Assembly (NCBI GenBank): GCA_017415515.1
Contig: JAFQGI010000025.1
Span: 1-61,435, forward strand
DNA from: Clostridia bacterium
GTDB taxonomy: Bacteria > Bacillota > Clostridia > Oscillospirales > Acutalibacteraceae
DNA: 61,435 nt
Direction of reading: 5' to 3'
The notes under the pieces are model-generated. The model saw only the letters and a program-made list of their open reading frames with translations, was not told the origin of the DNA and searched no databases. Both the position numbers and the translations under genes were made by a program. Positions within the stretch are counted from its first letter, which is position 1. Every line of letters begins with the position of its first letter. Of the stretch, positions 39,285 to 47,378 are shown piece after piece.

Positions 39285-39441
39285 GCGGTGCCGATGGCAC
39301 GGATTTGGTTACGTAGGCAAGACCGGTAAGCTGATGTGCGTGTGCGAGCGCACCGGTGAGCAAGTATTACAAAGCTACTGCCACCAAAAGTGCGAAGACT
39401 ATTCGCCGCTGCCAAAAAAGAGAAAGGATGAGAGCGAGTGA
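39259..39441 (+). CDS. Small Cys-containing phage protein
   Basis: 60 aa: basic start (GRQRRRCRWHGFGYVGKTGK), then LMCVCERTGEQVLQSYCHQK. Overlaps the previous gene by 26 bp in another frame and the next by GTGA. Function unknown. Confidence 0.65.
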   Translation: MTAMGRQRRRCRWHGFGYVGKTGKLMCVCERTGEQVLQSYCHQKCEDYSPLPKKRKDESE

Positions 39442-39569
39442 GTGTTTTCGAAGAAGACCTCGACTATATCTGTGGTATATGGCTGTTCATATTGTTTTTT
39501 ACAACTTGCCCTTTGTGGGGAGTACCGTACATCCTCTACCACAGAGTGAAAAACGGACGGAAAGGATGA
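39438..39569 (+). CDS. 43-aa single-pass membrane peptide
   Basis: GTG start overlapping the previous TGA; MSVFEEDLDYICGIWLFILF, then FTTCPLWGVPYILYHRVKNG. An acidic N-terminus, one membrane helix and a basic tail. The frame is short but uses the same coupled arrangement as its neighbours, and GAAAGGATGA lies upstream. Confidence 0.6.
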   Translation: MSVFEEDLDYICGIWLFILFFTTCPLWGVPYILYHRVKNGRKG

Positions 39570-39575
39570 TGGAAC

Positions 39576-40130
39576 GTGAGCATTAACAATCAAAAAATCA
39601 TCGAGCTGTGCAAGAAAGAGAAGCGGATGGTGCTGTATTCCTACGGTCAGATGCAGTGGATCGGAGTGGGCGGCGCTGCCTATCCTCTGCTGAAGGTGCC
39701 GCATCTGGACGAGGACACGGTGCGGGCGCTGTATTCCCTGCCTGAAGGGATGACCGTGGAGGAGAAGGCGGGCTTGCCGGCTCACCTGTCCTTTATGGAC
39801 GAGGATCGGGCGGAGCGTCCGGTGTTTATGGAGAAGATCCAGCTGAATCCGTCGCCGGATCGGCTGTTGACCCTGCGGACGTCGGAGGGGGTCTGCTTCA
39901 TCAAGGAGCAATACCTCAACCCCCTGGAAGAGGGGGAGAACGGCTCGGCGGATCTCTACGAGCGTCGCTCCACGTCGGGGCAGATCTATATCGTCGCCAA
40001 GCAGGGGATGATGATCGAGGCGGTCATTATGTCGGTGGTCAACGTGATCAAGGAGGATTGGCTGGACGATCTGCAAAATCTGATCGGCGCCTTGCGCCAA
40101 ACATTTGAAAAGGAGAGAGAAACAGTATGA
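39576..40130 (+). CDS. Phage protein of unknown function
   Basis: 184 aa from GTG: KIIELCKKEKRMVLYSYGQM, QWIGVGGAAYPLLKVPHLDE, QIYIVAKQGMMIEAVIMSVV. Soluble, mixed alpha/beta. This type is seen in Clostridial phage early regions without an assigned role. ATGA overlap with the DUF3850 gene. Confidence 0.72.
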   Translation: MSINNQKIIELCKKEKRMVLYSYGQMQWIGVGGAAYPLLKVPHLDEDTVRALYSLPEGMTVEEKAGLPAHLSFMDEDRAERPVFMEKIQLNPSPDRLLTLRTSEGVCFIKEQYLNPLEEGENGSADLYERRSTSGQIYIVAKQGMMIEAVIMSVVNVIKEDWLDDLQNLIGALRQTFEKERETV

Positions 40131-40462
40131 TTCACGCATTGAAAGTACATCAAAAGTATTTTGGGGAAATCGTCCTCGGCCACAAAACATTTGAAATCCG
40201 CAATGATGATCGGGATTTTCGAGAGGGCGATCTGCTCGCTCTCAACGAGTACGATGCGCAAACGGAGCAGTATACAGGGTACAGCTGCTTGGTATACGTA
40301 GATTACATTCTGAAGGATACTCCGTATTTGCCCAAGGGATACGTTGCTATGAGCATCAAGCCCTGCGTATGCAAGCGCATCACCGATCCCGAAAGCTGTC
40401 ATCACTTGGACTGTAGAGAATATGCGGTACCGTTGGCACCTGTGGAGGTGGGGCACGGATGA
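40127..40462 (+). CDS. DUF3850 (ASCH/PUA-like) protein
   Basis: 111 aa. IHALKVHQKYFGEIVLGHKT, FEIRNDDRDFREGDLLALNE and the ending of a small beta-barrel match DUF3850, part of the ASCH/PUA superfamily of RNA or modified-nucleotide binding domains. Common in phages. The role is unknown. ATGA overlaps with both neighbours. Confidence 0.9.
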   Translation: MIHALKVHQKYFGEIVLGHKTFEIRNDDRDFREGDLLALNEYDAQTEQYTGYSCLVYVDYILKDTPYLPKGYVAMSIKPCVCKRITDPESCHHLDCREYAVPLAPVEVGHG

Positions 40463-40974
40463 CGCCGAGCGTGCAGGAGTTACAACGAGCCAAGTTTATC
40501 GGCGCTAAGAATCGGGCACAGGGGCAGACGTTGGAACAACAGATCCTCATGGCCTGCGGATTCTACAAAGCCAAGGGGCTGGCCCACATCGAAAAGACCC
40601 CCGAGCCCATGCGTGTGCTGCGGCCGTTGGAAAACGGCCAGTTTGTGGCCTGCTTTGCCAAAAAGGCACAGCCCGACTTTCAAGGCACCCTCAGCAGCGG
40701 ACGGGCGGTGATGTTTGAGGCCAAATCTACCCGCACCGGTAAGATCGAGCAGAAGGCCGTCACCCAGGAGCAGGCGGATTTCCTCGATGCTCACATGACG
40801 ATGAACGCCCTGTGCTTTGTGGTGGTCTCCTACGGCGACGTGTTTGCCGCCGTGCCGTGGAAGGACTGGAAGCGGATGAAGGAGATCTTCGGCCACAAGT
40901 ATATGACCCGTGAAGAATCGCAGCGGTACCGTATCAAATTCAACCACAACGGCATCCTGGATTTCTTCGCATAA
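40459..40974 (+). CDS. RecU-like Holliday junction resolvase
   Basis: 171 aa. AKNRAQGQTLEQQILMACGF, KAQPDFQGTLSSGRAVMFEA and KSTRTGKIEQKAVTQEQADF give the PD-(D/E)xK nuclease order Asp...Glu-x-Lys of RecU. It would cut four-way junctions during phage recombination or packaging. A phage-length form without extra domains. Confidence 0.85.
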   Translation: MTPSVQELQRAKFIGAKNRAQGQTLEQQILMACGFYKAKGLAHIEKTPEPMRVLRPLENGQFVACFAKKAQPDFQGTLSSGRAVMFEAKSTRTGKIEQKAVTQEQADFLDAHMTMNALCFVVVSYGDVFAAVPWKDWKRMKEIFGHKYMTREESQRYRIKFNHNGILDFFA

Positions 40975-41006
40975 TCCGAACAAATAGCCAAAGGAGGTGA
41001 GGGAGA

Positions 41007-41438
41007 GTGAACGGGTGGAAGAAGAAAGTGGAGGGGGCTCTGCGAAACCTGAGCAAGGATCGGCAGGCTATCAACGGTCTGGAAGCGGATATCCTGGAGA
41101 AGCAGGCGGACATGATCCACCTCACCGAGCTGGGGTACGGTCAACCCGACGACCCGGAGGGGGCTCCCTCACCTCGTATCCGCAAGCTGATGGACGAAAA
41201 GCGGGTGCTGGAGGCGAGAAAGGCGGCAAAAGTTGCTCACGTAGAACAGGTAGACAGCGTACTGGCGGCCTTAGATAAAGATTCCCGCGACGTGCTTACG
41301 GAGTGCTATTGCACCCCAGGCGACATCGTGGAAGCTATCATACGGTTGCAACGGAAGCTGAATACCAGCGAATCCACGGTGTGGCGCATCAAGCGACAAG
41401 CGATGCGAGAATTTGCTCAGCGAATGGGCTGGATATAG
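41007..41438 (+). CDS. Sigma-70 region-4-like late regulator (ArpU/RinA type)
   Basis: 143 aa from GTG behind AAAGGAGGTGAGG. The N-terminal half is a coiled coil (ALRNLSKDRQAINGLEADIL); the C-terminus LAALDKDSRDVLTECYCTPG, NTSESTVWRIKRQAMREFAQ resembles the sigma region-4 HTH of phage late regulators. It sits just before the late promoter region and terminase, the expected place. Ends with TAG. Confidence 0.85.
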   Translation: MNGWKKKVEGALRNLSKDRQAINGLEADILEKQADMIHLTELGYGQPDDPEGAPSPRIRKLMDEKRVLEARKAAKVAHVEQVDSVLAALDKDSRDVLTECYCTPGDIVEAIIRLQRKLNTSESTVWRIKRQAMREFAQRMGWI

Positions 41439-41521
41439 GCGAGAGGGGAAGAAAAGGGAAGACGCCGCCTGCGCACGCGGGAACATTACCGATTTTAACT
41501 CTACCTCTATTTTTATGCCGG

Positions 41522-41543
41522 GAGTATGGCGGCAGCCATACTC
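41522..41543. repeat. Hairpin repeat GAGTATGGC-GGCA-GCCATACTC
   Basis: A second member of the hairpin family at 19507-19526, with compensatory changes. Confidence 0.6.
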
Positions 41544-41560
41544 GGGAGGCTGAGGGAAAG

Positions 41561-41605
41561 TTGACAGTAAATTGACAGTAAAACGCCAAAAATGCGTGCT
41601 ATACT
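41561..41605 (+). promoter_or_regulatory. Late promoter region with tandem TTGACAGTAAA repeats
   Basis: TTGACAGTAAA occurs twice in tandem (41561-41571 and 41572-41582 with an A overlap), followed by TATACT at 41600-41605. The 22-bp gap to the nearest TTGACA is too long for the housekeeping sigma factor alone, so an activator such as the gene just upstream is likely. Confidence 0.6.
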
Positions 41606-41611
41606 GGTATT

Positions 41612-41897
41612 GTAGAGAGAAGCGGATGGGTGACGCGCTCTCTGCTACGGAGACAACTTGTTTGTTTCATGTACGTCCTTTCTTCAACTCGCGGCAGGGG
41701 CAAAACCCCGCACGGAACAGTGACGCGGGTGGCGGCGACAGCCGTCTGAGAGCTGTTCCATCCCTTCACAACCTCCTGTTATCGATCGCCGCCGCTTGGC
41801 AGGGGCGGCGATCGAGGAGGGAGGCACAAACCGAATAGCTGCACGGCCGATAGGCTGTGATGCGAAAGCGTCTTACCGAAAGGTAGGGCGCTTTTCT
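41612..41897 (+). ncRNA. Structured leader or small RNA upstream of terminase
   Basis: About 285 nt with no gene but much pairing: GTAGAGAG (41612) with CTCTCTGCTAC (to 41648); GGAACAG (41714-41720) with CTGTTCC (41753-41759), enclosing a GGCGGC/GCCGTC hairpin; a 12-bp stem TCGATCGCCGCC/GGCGGCGATCGA (41782-41815) extended by CCTCC/GGAGG; and a final GAAA-capped terminator. It could be an antitermination target, a packaging-linked RNA or a free small RNA. Confidence 0.6.
41866..41897 (+). terminator. GAAA-tetraloop terminator 22 nt before terS
   Basis: AAGCGTCTTACC-GAAA-GGTAGGGCGCTT (12 bp with three G-U pairs) then TTTTCTT. Confidence 0.8.
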
Positions 41898-41918
41898 TAT
41901 ACATAGAGAGGTGGGGAA

Positions 41919-42365
41919 ATGGCCGAGACGGCGCTCACAGATAAAAAAGAGCGGTTTTGCCGTGAATACGTGATCGACTATAACCAGACCAAGGCGGCAA
42001 TACGCGCCGGCTATGCTGAAAAATCGGCTGCCAAGAAAGGCTGCGAGCTGATGAAGGAGCAGGAGGTCAAAGCATACGTCCTCCAGCTGCAGAAGGAGCA
42101 AAAGGAGCGATTGATGCTCACCTCAGACCGCGTGCTGATCGCGCTGATAGATGTGTACCAAAAGTGTATGCAGGCGGTACCGGTGGAGGAGTGGGACTAT
42201 GATCTGCACACGATGGTGAAAAACGGCGAATATCAATTCGATTCCAAGGGTGCCACCAAAGCGCTGGAGATGATCGGCAAGCACTTGGGTATGTTTGACC
42301 GCAAGGAGCAGGCCCCCACCGAGGGCCCTGTTTATCTTACCGGTATGGACGAAATAAAGGAGTGA
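41919..42365 (+). CDS. terS: Terminase small subunit
   Basis: 148 aa. DKKERFCREYVIDYNQTKAA, IRAGYAEKSAAKKGCELMKE match the Terminase_2 HTH start; the rest is helical (oligomerisation) with a C-terminal tail that contacts TerL. It recognises the pac or cos site. GAGAGGTGGGG upstream. Overlaps terL. Confidence 0.93.
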   Translation: MAETALTDKKERFCREYVIDYNQTKAAIRAGYAEKSAAKKGCELMKEQEVKAYVLQLQKEQKERLMLTSDRVLIALIDVYQKCMQAVPVEEWDYDLHTMVKNGEYQFDSKGATKALEMIGKHLGMFDRKEQAPTEGPVYLTGMDEIKE

Positions 42366-43690
42366 TGGCCGTGGAAGGTACGAGAGTACATCTGCCGGAC
42401 GTGGTGGGTGCGGCCTACGGAAAATTCTGGCGCAGTCGCCACCGTTACCGCGTTGTTAAAGGCGGAAAAGCCAGTAAAAAGACCTCCACCGTTGCCATTG
42501 AGCTTATCAGCAAGATGATGCAGCCTGAATTTAAGGAGGCTAACGCCTTAGTGGTGCGCAAGGTTATGGAGACTAACCGCGACAGCACCTTTGCCATCCT
42601 GCGCTGGGCCATCCGACGTCTGCACGTGGAGGAATGGTGGAAGCCGACTCGCTCACCGCTGGAGTTGACCTATTTGCCCACGGGGCAAAAGATCCTTTTC
42701 CGTGGCATGGACGACGTGTTAAAGCTGGCCGGCCTGACTGTGCCGGTGGGGTACCTCTGCTGGGTATGGATCGAGGAGGCCTTCGAGATCGAGAAAGAGG
42801 ACGATTTCGACAAGCTGGATCTGTCCGTTCCCCGCGGAACGGTGCCGGAGCCGCTATATAAACAGACCACCCTCACCTTCAACCCGTGGAAGGACACCCA
42901 CTGGCTGAAGAAACGGTTCTTTGATAACCCGCCGGACGATGCGCTGGTGATGACCACCAATTATCTCTGCAACGAGTTTTTGGACGACGTGGACCGCGCA
43001 ACGTATGAGCGCATGAAACGGGAAAACCCCCGCAAATACGACGTGGCGGGACTGGGCAACTGGGGCGTGAGTGAGGGCTTGGTGTTCGAGAACTGGACGG
43101 TGGAGACCTTCGACATCAAGAAGGTGACCGCCGAAAAGCCCTGGCAATGGAAGCACGTCTTCGGCCTGGACTATGGCTATACCAACGACCCTACCGCCTT
43201 TGTGGCGGCGGCGGTGAATCCGTTGGAGAAGGTTATCTACATATACGACGAGCACTACGAGCACAGGATGCTCAACACCGACATAGCGGCAATGATCATC
43301 CGCAAAGGGTATCAGAAGGAGCGCATCCGCGCCGATGCCGCCGAGCCGAAATCAAACGACGATCTGAAGCGGTTAGGTGTGAGCCGTGTGCAGGCTGCCG
43401 CCAAGGGGCGGGACAGCGTGATGCACGGTATCGCCGCCATCCAAGAATACCGCATCGTGGTGCATCGGGCGTGCTGGAACACCGCCACCGAGCTGGGCGC
43501 CTATTGCTGGAAAATGGACAAGACCGGCAAGAGCCTCAACGAGCCGGTGGATCGGGACAACCATCTGATGGATGCTCTGCGGTACGCCATGGAGGATGCC
43601 GCCAATTTCCGCCCCACGGAGGAAAAGCCGAAGCCTCCCCGCCGCAGTCAGACGGCGGTGACCGGAAGCGATCTGATGCACACCTTTTAA
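42362..43690 (+). CDS. terL: Terminase large subunit, PBSX-type
   Basis: 442 aa. Walker A GGKASKKTS (34-42), Walker B YLCWVWIEEAFEI, coupling motif FNPWKDTHWLKKRFF, nuclease Asp in VFGLDYGYTNDPTAFVAA, later Asp in RADAAEP and DRDNHLMDALRYA. It drives DNA into the head and cuts it. The GTG at 42362 overlaps the terS stop; the next codon is ATG and may be the real start. Confidence 0.96.
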   Translation: MMAVEGTRVHLPDVVGAAYGKFWRSRHRYRVVKGGKASKKTSTVAIELISKMMQPEFKEANALVVRKVMETNRDSTFAILRWAIRRLHVEEWWKPTRSPLELTYLPTGQKILFRGMDDVLKLAGLTVPVGYLCWVWIEEAFEIEKEDDFDKLDLSVPRGTVPEPLYKQTTLTFNPWKDTHWLKKRFFDNPPDDALVMTTNYLCNEFLDDVDRATYERMKRENPRKYDVAGLGNWGVSEGLVFENWTVETFDIKKVTAEKPWQWKHVFGLDYGYTNDPTAFVAAAVNPLEKVIYIYDEHYEHRMLNTDIAAMIIRKGYQKERIRADAAEPKSNDDLKRLGVSRVQAAAKGRDSVMHGIAAIQEYRIVVHRACWNTATELGAYCWKMDKTGKSLNEPVDRDNHLMDALRYAMEDAANFRPTEEKPKPPRRSQTAVTGSDLMHTF

Positions 43691-43713
43691 CCTCGGGAGA
43701 ATGGAGGGGGCTT

Positions 43714-43902
43714 ATGAGCGAGAATCCGATCATCGAACAATATCGGCAGACGCTGGAGGCGCTGCATAAGCTGCGTGAAAAGTACATCAAGAAATGGAAC
43801 CTGAAGATGGTGCGGGTGCTGGACGAGGAGATCGACGAGGTAGCCCGCACCCTCGACCACCTAACGAAAGGAGAAAAACGATGGAAATGGGAATCGGAAT
43901 GA
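43714..43902 (+). CDS. Small helical phage protein
   Basis: 62 aa: MSENPIIEQYRQTLEALHKL, then KYIKKWNLKMVRVLDEEIDE. One long amphipathic helix pair. ATGGAGGGGG lies upstream. Between terL and a small membrane protein; role unknown. Confidence 0.72.
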   Translation: MSENPIIEQYRQTLEALHKLREKYIKKWNLKMVRVLDEEIDEVARTLDHLTKGEKRWKWESE

Positions 43903-44165
43903 TCATCACCGCCATTATGAGCGCGCTCAGCGCCATGTGTTCGGTGGGATGCCTGGTGGTGCTGCTGATTATGGCAACGCCGAAGGAGGAGGAAACTCCC
44001 TCCGTCACGGCTGACGCCGTGCCACCTCCCTCGGGGAGGGAGGCTAAGGACGATGTGGAGAAGCGACGGCGGGCGGCGGTGCAGGCGAAAGAGCATAGCA
44101 ACTTTATGAACTATGACGGGAAGCCGCAACAGAAGATCGACCCCGCTTTGATTTTGGGGGAGTGA
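43881..44165 (+). CDS. Small membrane protein carrying an in-frame palindromic repeat
   Basis: 94 aa: one membrane helix (GMIITAIMSALSAMCSVGCL, VVLLIM), then a segment EETPSVTADAVPPPSGREA that is the translation of the two-hairpin repeat at 43996-44045, then a charged tail with KEHSNFMNYDGKPQQKIDPA. AAAGGAG precedes the ATG. A second copy of the same repeat follows 20 bp after the stop. The repeat appears to be an insertion that kept the frame. Confidence 0.78.
   Translation: MEMGIGMIITAIMSALSAMCSVGCLVVLLIMATPKEEETPSVTADAVPPPSGREAKDDVEKRRRAAVQAKEHSNFMNYDGKPQQKIDPALILGE
43996..44045. repeat. Two-hairpin palindromic repeat, copy 4 (in frame inside a gene)
   Basis: CTCCCTCCGTCACGGCTGAC, GCCGTGCCACCTCCCTCGGG and GAGGGAGGCT. 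It lies within the small membrane protein gene. Confidence 0.85.
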
Positions 44166-44184
44166 CGTCGCCTGCGGGCGGGAA

Positions 44185-44233
44185 CTCCCTCCGTCACGGC
44201 TGACGCCGTGCCACCTCCCTCAAGAGGGAGGCT
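44185..44233. repeat. Two-hairpin palindromic repeat, copy 5
   Basis: First 37 bases identical to copy 4; the second hairpin loop differs (CAAG instead of CGGG). It fills most of the gap before the scaffold gene; nothing else is seen in 44166-44318. Confidence 0.85.
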
Positions 44234-44318
44234 ATCAAGGCAGAGAGCGGATAACACCGCTTTTGCATAAACATTCATCACTATTCACGCCCTCACCATG
44301 GGCAAGGAGGAAAAGACA

Positions 44319-45131
44319 ATGGATGAAAACATGAACACCGCGGTAGAGAACGAGGGCACCACACCTCAGACCGAGACCGTGGAGGGGGCTGCCCCTGCGG
44401 CGGACCCCACACCTGCGGAGACACCTGCTACCGAACAGCCGACGGGCACCACACCGGAGGCGGAAGGCGGCGCGGAAGATCCGCAACCCCCTGTGGAACC
44501 GTTCTTGCCGGTGCAGTTCGATCACGAGACGATCAATCAGACTCGTGAGGAAGCCATCGAAAATTCGCAGCTGGGTCTGCTGTACAAAAAGCTGAAGCCC
44601 ATGCTGGACGATCTGGCGCTTTTGGGAGCCGCACAGGGGAAAAGTACCGCCGAATTCGTCCGATGGCTGAAGCAGGAGGAAGAAAAGGCGATGCGTGAGG
44701 ACAAGCTGCGTATCACCGGTGGAAACGCCGATGCGGCGGAGATCCTGGTGCAGGCAGAACTCGACCAGCGAAGCGAAGCCCTGCGCCTGCGAGAGCGACA
44801 GAAGCAGGAGGCGGCGGAGGCGGAGGAGAAATCCACCCTCGACCGTTTGGCCGGTGAGCTGGTGGAGCTGCGGGAGCTTGTTCCCGAGTTGACCGACTGG
44901 GATGCGATTCCCCAGGCGGTCAAGGAAGACGCCATCAAGAACAATCGCAATTTGACCGATGCCTACCTGCGCTATATGCACAGAGAAGGCAAAAACATCG
45001 AACAGAACCGAGCGGCACAGGCCGCGGCAGCAGCCGCCTCTGTGGGCAGTCAGGCAGACAAGCCGCCTGCGGGCGCGCAGAACGTGGCTGCCAACGACGC
45101 CGTTGCCGGTATTCGGTCTGCGTTTAATTAA
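44319..45131 (+). CDS. Capsid scaffolding protein
   Basis: 270 aa: Thr/Pro/Ala-rich acidic N-terminus (GAAPAADPTPAETPATEQPT), then long helices (RLRERQKQEAAEAEEKSTLD) and an Ala-rich C-terminus. Acidic, coiled-coil and directly before the coat gene, as scaffold proteins are. The ATG at 44319 follows AAGGAGG. Confidence 0.82.
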   Translation: MDENMNTAVENEGTTPQTETVEGAAPAADPTPAETPATEQPTGTTPEAEGGAEDPQPPVEPFLPVQFDHETINQTREEAIENSQLGLLYKKLKPMLDDLALLGAAQGKSTAEFVRWLKQEEEKAMREDKLRITGGNADAAEILVQAELDQRSEALRLRERQKQEAAEAEEKSTLDRLAGELVELRELVPELTDWDAIPQAVKEDAIKNNRNLTDAYLRYMHREGKNIEQNRAAQAAAAAASVGSQADKPPAGAQNVAANDAVAGIRSAFN

Positions 45132-45148
45132 GAAAGTGAGGAAAAAGT

Positions 45149-46060
45149 ATGCCTATCAATTCTCTTGAATTCAAAACCAGAGCTACGGAAGAACTGGACA
45201 AAGCTCTTGTACAGCGCTCTGTGACCGGTATGTTTGCCGATAACAACCTGCGCGAGAAGTTTGTGGGTGCTAAGACGGTGCTTATCCCCGAGGTGGATAT
45301 GCAGGCACTGGGTGATTATGACCGTGACGAAGGCTTCGTCGGCGGTGCCGTCACCGTTACCAATCAGCCGTACACCTTGTCCATGGATCGCGGTCGTTAC
45401 TTCCAGATTGACAAAGAGGACGCCGACGAGACCGGCATCCCTTCTCTGCTGGGCAAGATCAGCGGTGAGTTTGTCCGCACTAAGGTCATTCCCGAAATGG
45501 ATGCCTACGTGATGTCCAAACTGGCCGGTGTAGCCAACACCGCCAACAAGACGGTGTCCGGCGCCCCTGCCACCGAGGCGCTGAAGATGTTGAAAAACGC
45601 CATCTTCGCCGTGCAGGACGAGGTGGGTTACGACGAGGAGCTGGTGGCCTTTGTGGACGGTGCCTTCTGGGCCGCCCTGCAGTCTACCACCGACATCACC
45701 CGCTATCTGAGCGTTGGTGATTTCAAGCGTGGTGAGATCAACACCAAGGTGACCAAGCTGGACGGCGTGTCCATCATCCCCGTGGCCTCCGGCCGCATGA
45801 AGACCGGTTACGTTTTCAACGACGGTGTAACAGATGGTCAGAAGGAGGGCGGCTTTGTTCCTGCTGAGGGTGCCAAGAGCATCGGTCTGTTGGTGCTGCC
45901 CAAGAAGGCGGCCCATCTGATTAAGAAAACCGAAGAAGTCCGCACCTTCGACCCCAATACGAACCAGAAAGCCACCGCGTGGAAGATGGACTATCGCGTC
46001 TATTACGACGTGTTCGTCAAGAAGTCCTACTCTAAGTCCATCTGCGGCTATTTCTATTGA
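45149..46060 (+). CDS. Major capsid (coat) protein
   Basis: 303 aa: MPINSLEFKTRATEELDKAL, FVGAKTVLIPEVDMQALGDY, FVGGAVTVTNQPYTLSMDRG, RYFQIDKEDADETG, ending VYYDVFVKKSYSKSICGYF. HK97-fold coat proteins of Clostridial podo- and siphoviruses share this pattern. No prohead-protease gene is nearby. High expression is suggested by codon use and the terminator directly after it. Confidence 0.92.
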   Translation: MPINSLEFKTRATEELDKALVQRSVTGMFADNNLREKFVGAKTVLIPEVDMQALGDYDRDEGFVGGAVTVTNQPYTLSMDRGRYFQIDKEDADETGIPSLLGKISGEFVRTKVIPEMDAYVMSKLAGVANTANKTVSGAPATEALKMLKNAIFAVQDEVGYDEELVAFVDGAFWAALQSTTDITRYLSVGDFKRGEINTKVTKLDGVSIIPVASGRMKTGYVFNDGVTDGQKEGGFVPAEGAKSIGLLVLPKKAAHLIKKTEEVRTFDPNTNQKATAWKMDYRVYYDVFVKKSYSKSICGYFY

Positions 46061-46070
46061 TAAACCAAGT

Positions 46071-46108
46071 GAGCCCGAGGGATTTTCCCTCGGGCTCCGG
46101 GTGCTTTT
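46071..46108 (+). terminator. Terminator after the coat gene
   Basis: GAGCCCGAGGGA-TTT-TCCCTCGGGCTC (12 bp) followed by CGGGTGCTTTT. It is inside the late operon and may give excess coat transcript. Confidence 0.82.
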
Positions 46109-46136
46109 GCAGTTAAGTGCAAGAAAGGAGTTTTTT

Positions 46137-46403
46137 ATGAATGAGAAAGATTTTGTGAAACTTTGCAAAAAGGTGGTAGCCGATTATGCAAACCGCCATT
46201 TGGACAAAACCGATGGTAAGCAGATCGCCGAGGGTGATGTGTTTATCGTTTGGATGTGCAAGACGCTTCAGAACAATAAGGCGCTGGTGAGTACCACGCT
46301 GTTTGACGGTATGTACTACGAGCTTACTTACAACGGCGACAAGAAGGAGCTGTACCTCGACGCCTACAAAAAGTGGGAAAACCTCTGTATCGAGTTTAAG
46401 TAA
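46137..46403 (+). CDS. DUF6275-family phage protein
   Basis: 88 aa: NEKDFVKLCKKVVADYANRH, DKTDGKQIAEGDVFIVWMCK, KALVSTTLFDGMYYELTYNG. This pattern is that of DUF6275, found in structural regions of Firmicute phages. GAAAGGAG upstream of the ATG at 46137. Role unknown. Confidence 0.85.
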   Translation: MNEKDFVKLCKKVVADYANRHLDKTDGKQIAEGDVFIVWMCKTLQNNKALVSTTLFDGMYYELTYNGDKKELYLDAYKKWENLCIEFK

Positions 46404-46423
46404 TCACGAAAGGAGAAAAAACG

Positions 46424-47002
46424 ATGTTTTACATGGTAAGTAAGTACGGCAACGCCCACAAAAAGGTGGAGAGCGAGCGTAAGCGCGATGAGCTGATCGC
46501 CATGGGCTATCACGAGGTGGAGGAGCCTGTGGAGGAGGAGAGGGGCGTCGAGGTAGCGACAGCGACATCCGCGGTAGTGAATGACCATCCGGTGGATGGT
46601 CAGAGCCGCGGTGGACCGAGCCGCAGCGAGACCGTCGCCCCCTACGATGGCCCTCAGCAGGCCGACGAACCCCAGCAGGTTGACGATCCTTTACAGATGC
46701 ACACCACCGAGGATGATACCCAGGCCACCGCTGCCATCGACGACGATACCGAGGAGGGGGCACAGGCTGCCGCCGGAGGCGACAACACCACTGAGGATGA
46801 TGCTCAGGCTGCCGCCGGAGGCGACAACACCACTGAGGACGATGCGCAGGCTGTTAAGGATCCTGAGCCTGCGACCGCTCCCGAACCTAAGCCGGAGGAT
46901 AAGGAGCCTAATCCTGCTAAATCCTCCAAGACCACCGGTGGTAAAACCACCAAGGGCGCGACCAAGAGCAACAAGGCCAAGAAGAACGCCGCGGAGGAGT
47001 GA
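46424..47002 (+). CDS. Acidic repeat-containing structural-region protein
   Basis: 192 aa. The first 45 residues are folded (MFYMVSKYGNAHKKVESERK); the rest is disordered, acidic then basic: TTEDDAQAAAGGDN repeated, and a Lys/Thr/Ala-rich end (KTTGGKTTKGATKSNKAKKN). The repeat is a perfect 42-bp tandem duplication. Perhaps a head decoration or minor head protein; no family recognised. Confidence 0.72.
   Translation: MFYMVSKYGNAHKKVESERKRDELIAMGYHEVEEPVEEERGVEVATATSAVVNDHPVDGQSRGGPSRSETVAPYDGPQQADEPQQVDDPLQMHTTEDDTQATAAIDDDTEEGAQAAAGGDNTTEDDAQAAAGGDNTTEDDAQAVKDPEPATAPEPKPEDKEPNPAKSSKTTGGKTTKGATKSNKAKKNAAEE
46763..46846 (+). repeat. 42-bp tandem repeat (two units)
   Basis: Unit begins CAGGCTGCCGCCGGAGGCGA; copies at 46763 and 46805, in frame (14 codons). 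Copy number could vary between strains. Confidence 0.88.
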
Positions 47003-47006
47003 TCGT

Positions 47007-47378
47007 ATGACCGGATATGAGGTGTTGCAGAAGGCACTTGTGCGGCTCAACTACACCACGCCGCTGGGCGATACCGACAACGGGCTCAACACCGAGCACC
47101 TGCGCCGCGGGTTGGAGGCTGTCAACACCGTGCTGACCGATCTGCAGACGGTGGCCGGTGTGGAGATCACCGAGCTGACCGACCTACAGGAAGAATTGCC
47201 GCTGGATAAAAAGGTGGCGGTGCTGGCCGCTGTGCCCGGCGTGGCGATGCATCTGGCGCAGGGCGAGAGCGACGGCGACAGCTATAACCGATTCGCCACC
47301 GAGTATGAGCAAAAGCGGCGTCTGGCGGCACGCCCCCACGGCAAGGTGCGGGACGTGGTTCCGTGGCCGATCGGGTGA
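47007..47378 (+). CDS. Head completion / adaptor protein (P22 gp4-like)
   Basis: 123 aa: MTGYEVLQKALVRLNYTTPL, LRRGLEAVNTVLTDLQTVAG, VPGVAMHLAQGESDGDSYNR. The helical plan with a 'VLAxVPGVAMxLAxxxGD' helix is that of adaptor proteins that lie under the portal. Directly before the portal gene. Confidence 0.78.
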   Translation: MTGYEVLQKALVRLNYTTPLGDTDNGLNTEHLRRGLEAVNTVLTDLQTVAGVEITELTDLQEELPLDKKVAVLAAVPGVAMHLAQGESDGDSYNRFATEYEQKRRLAARPHGKVRDVVPWPIG

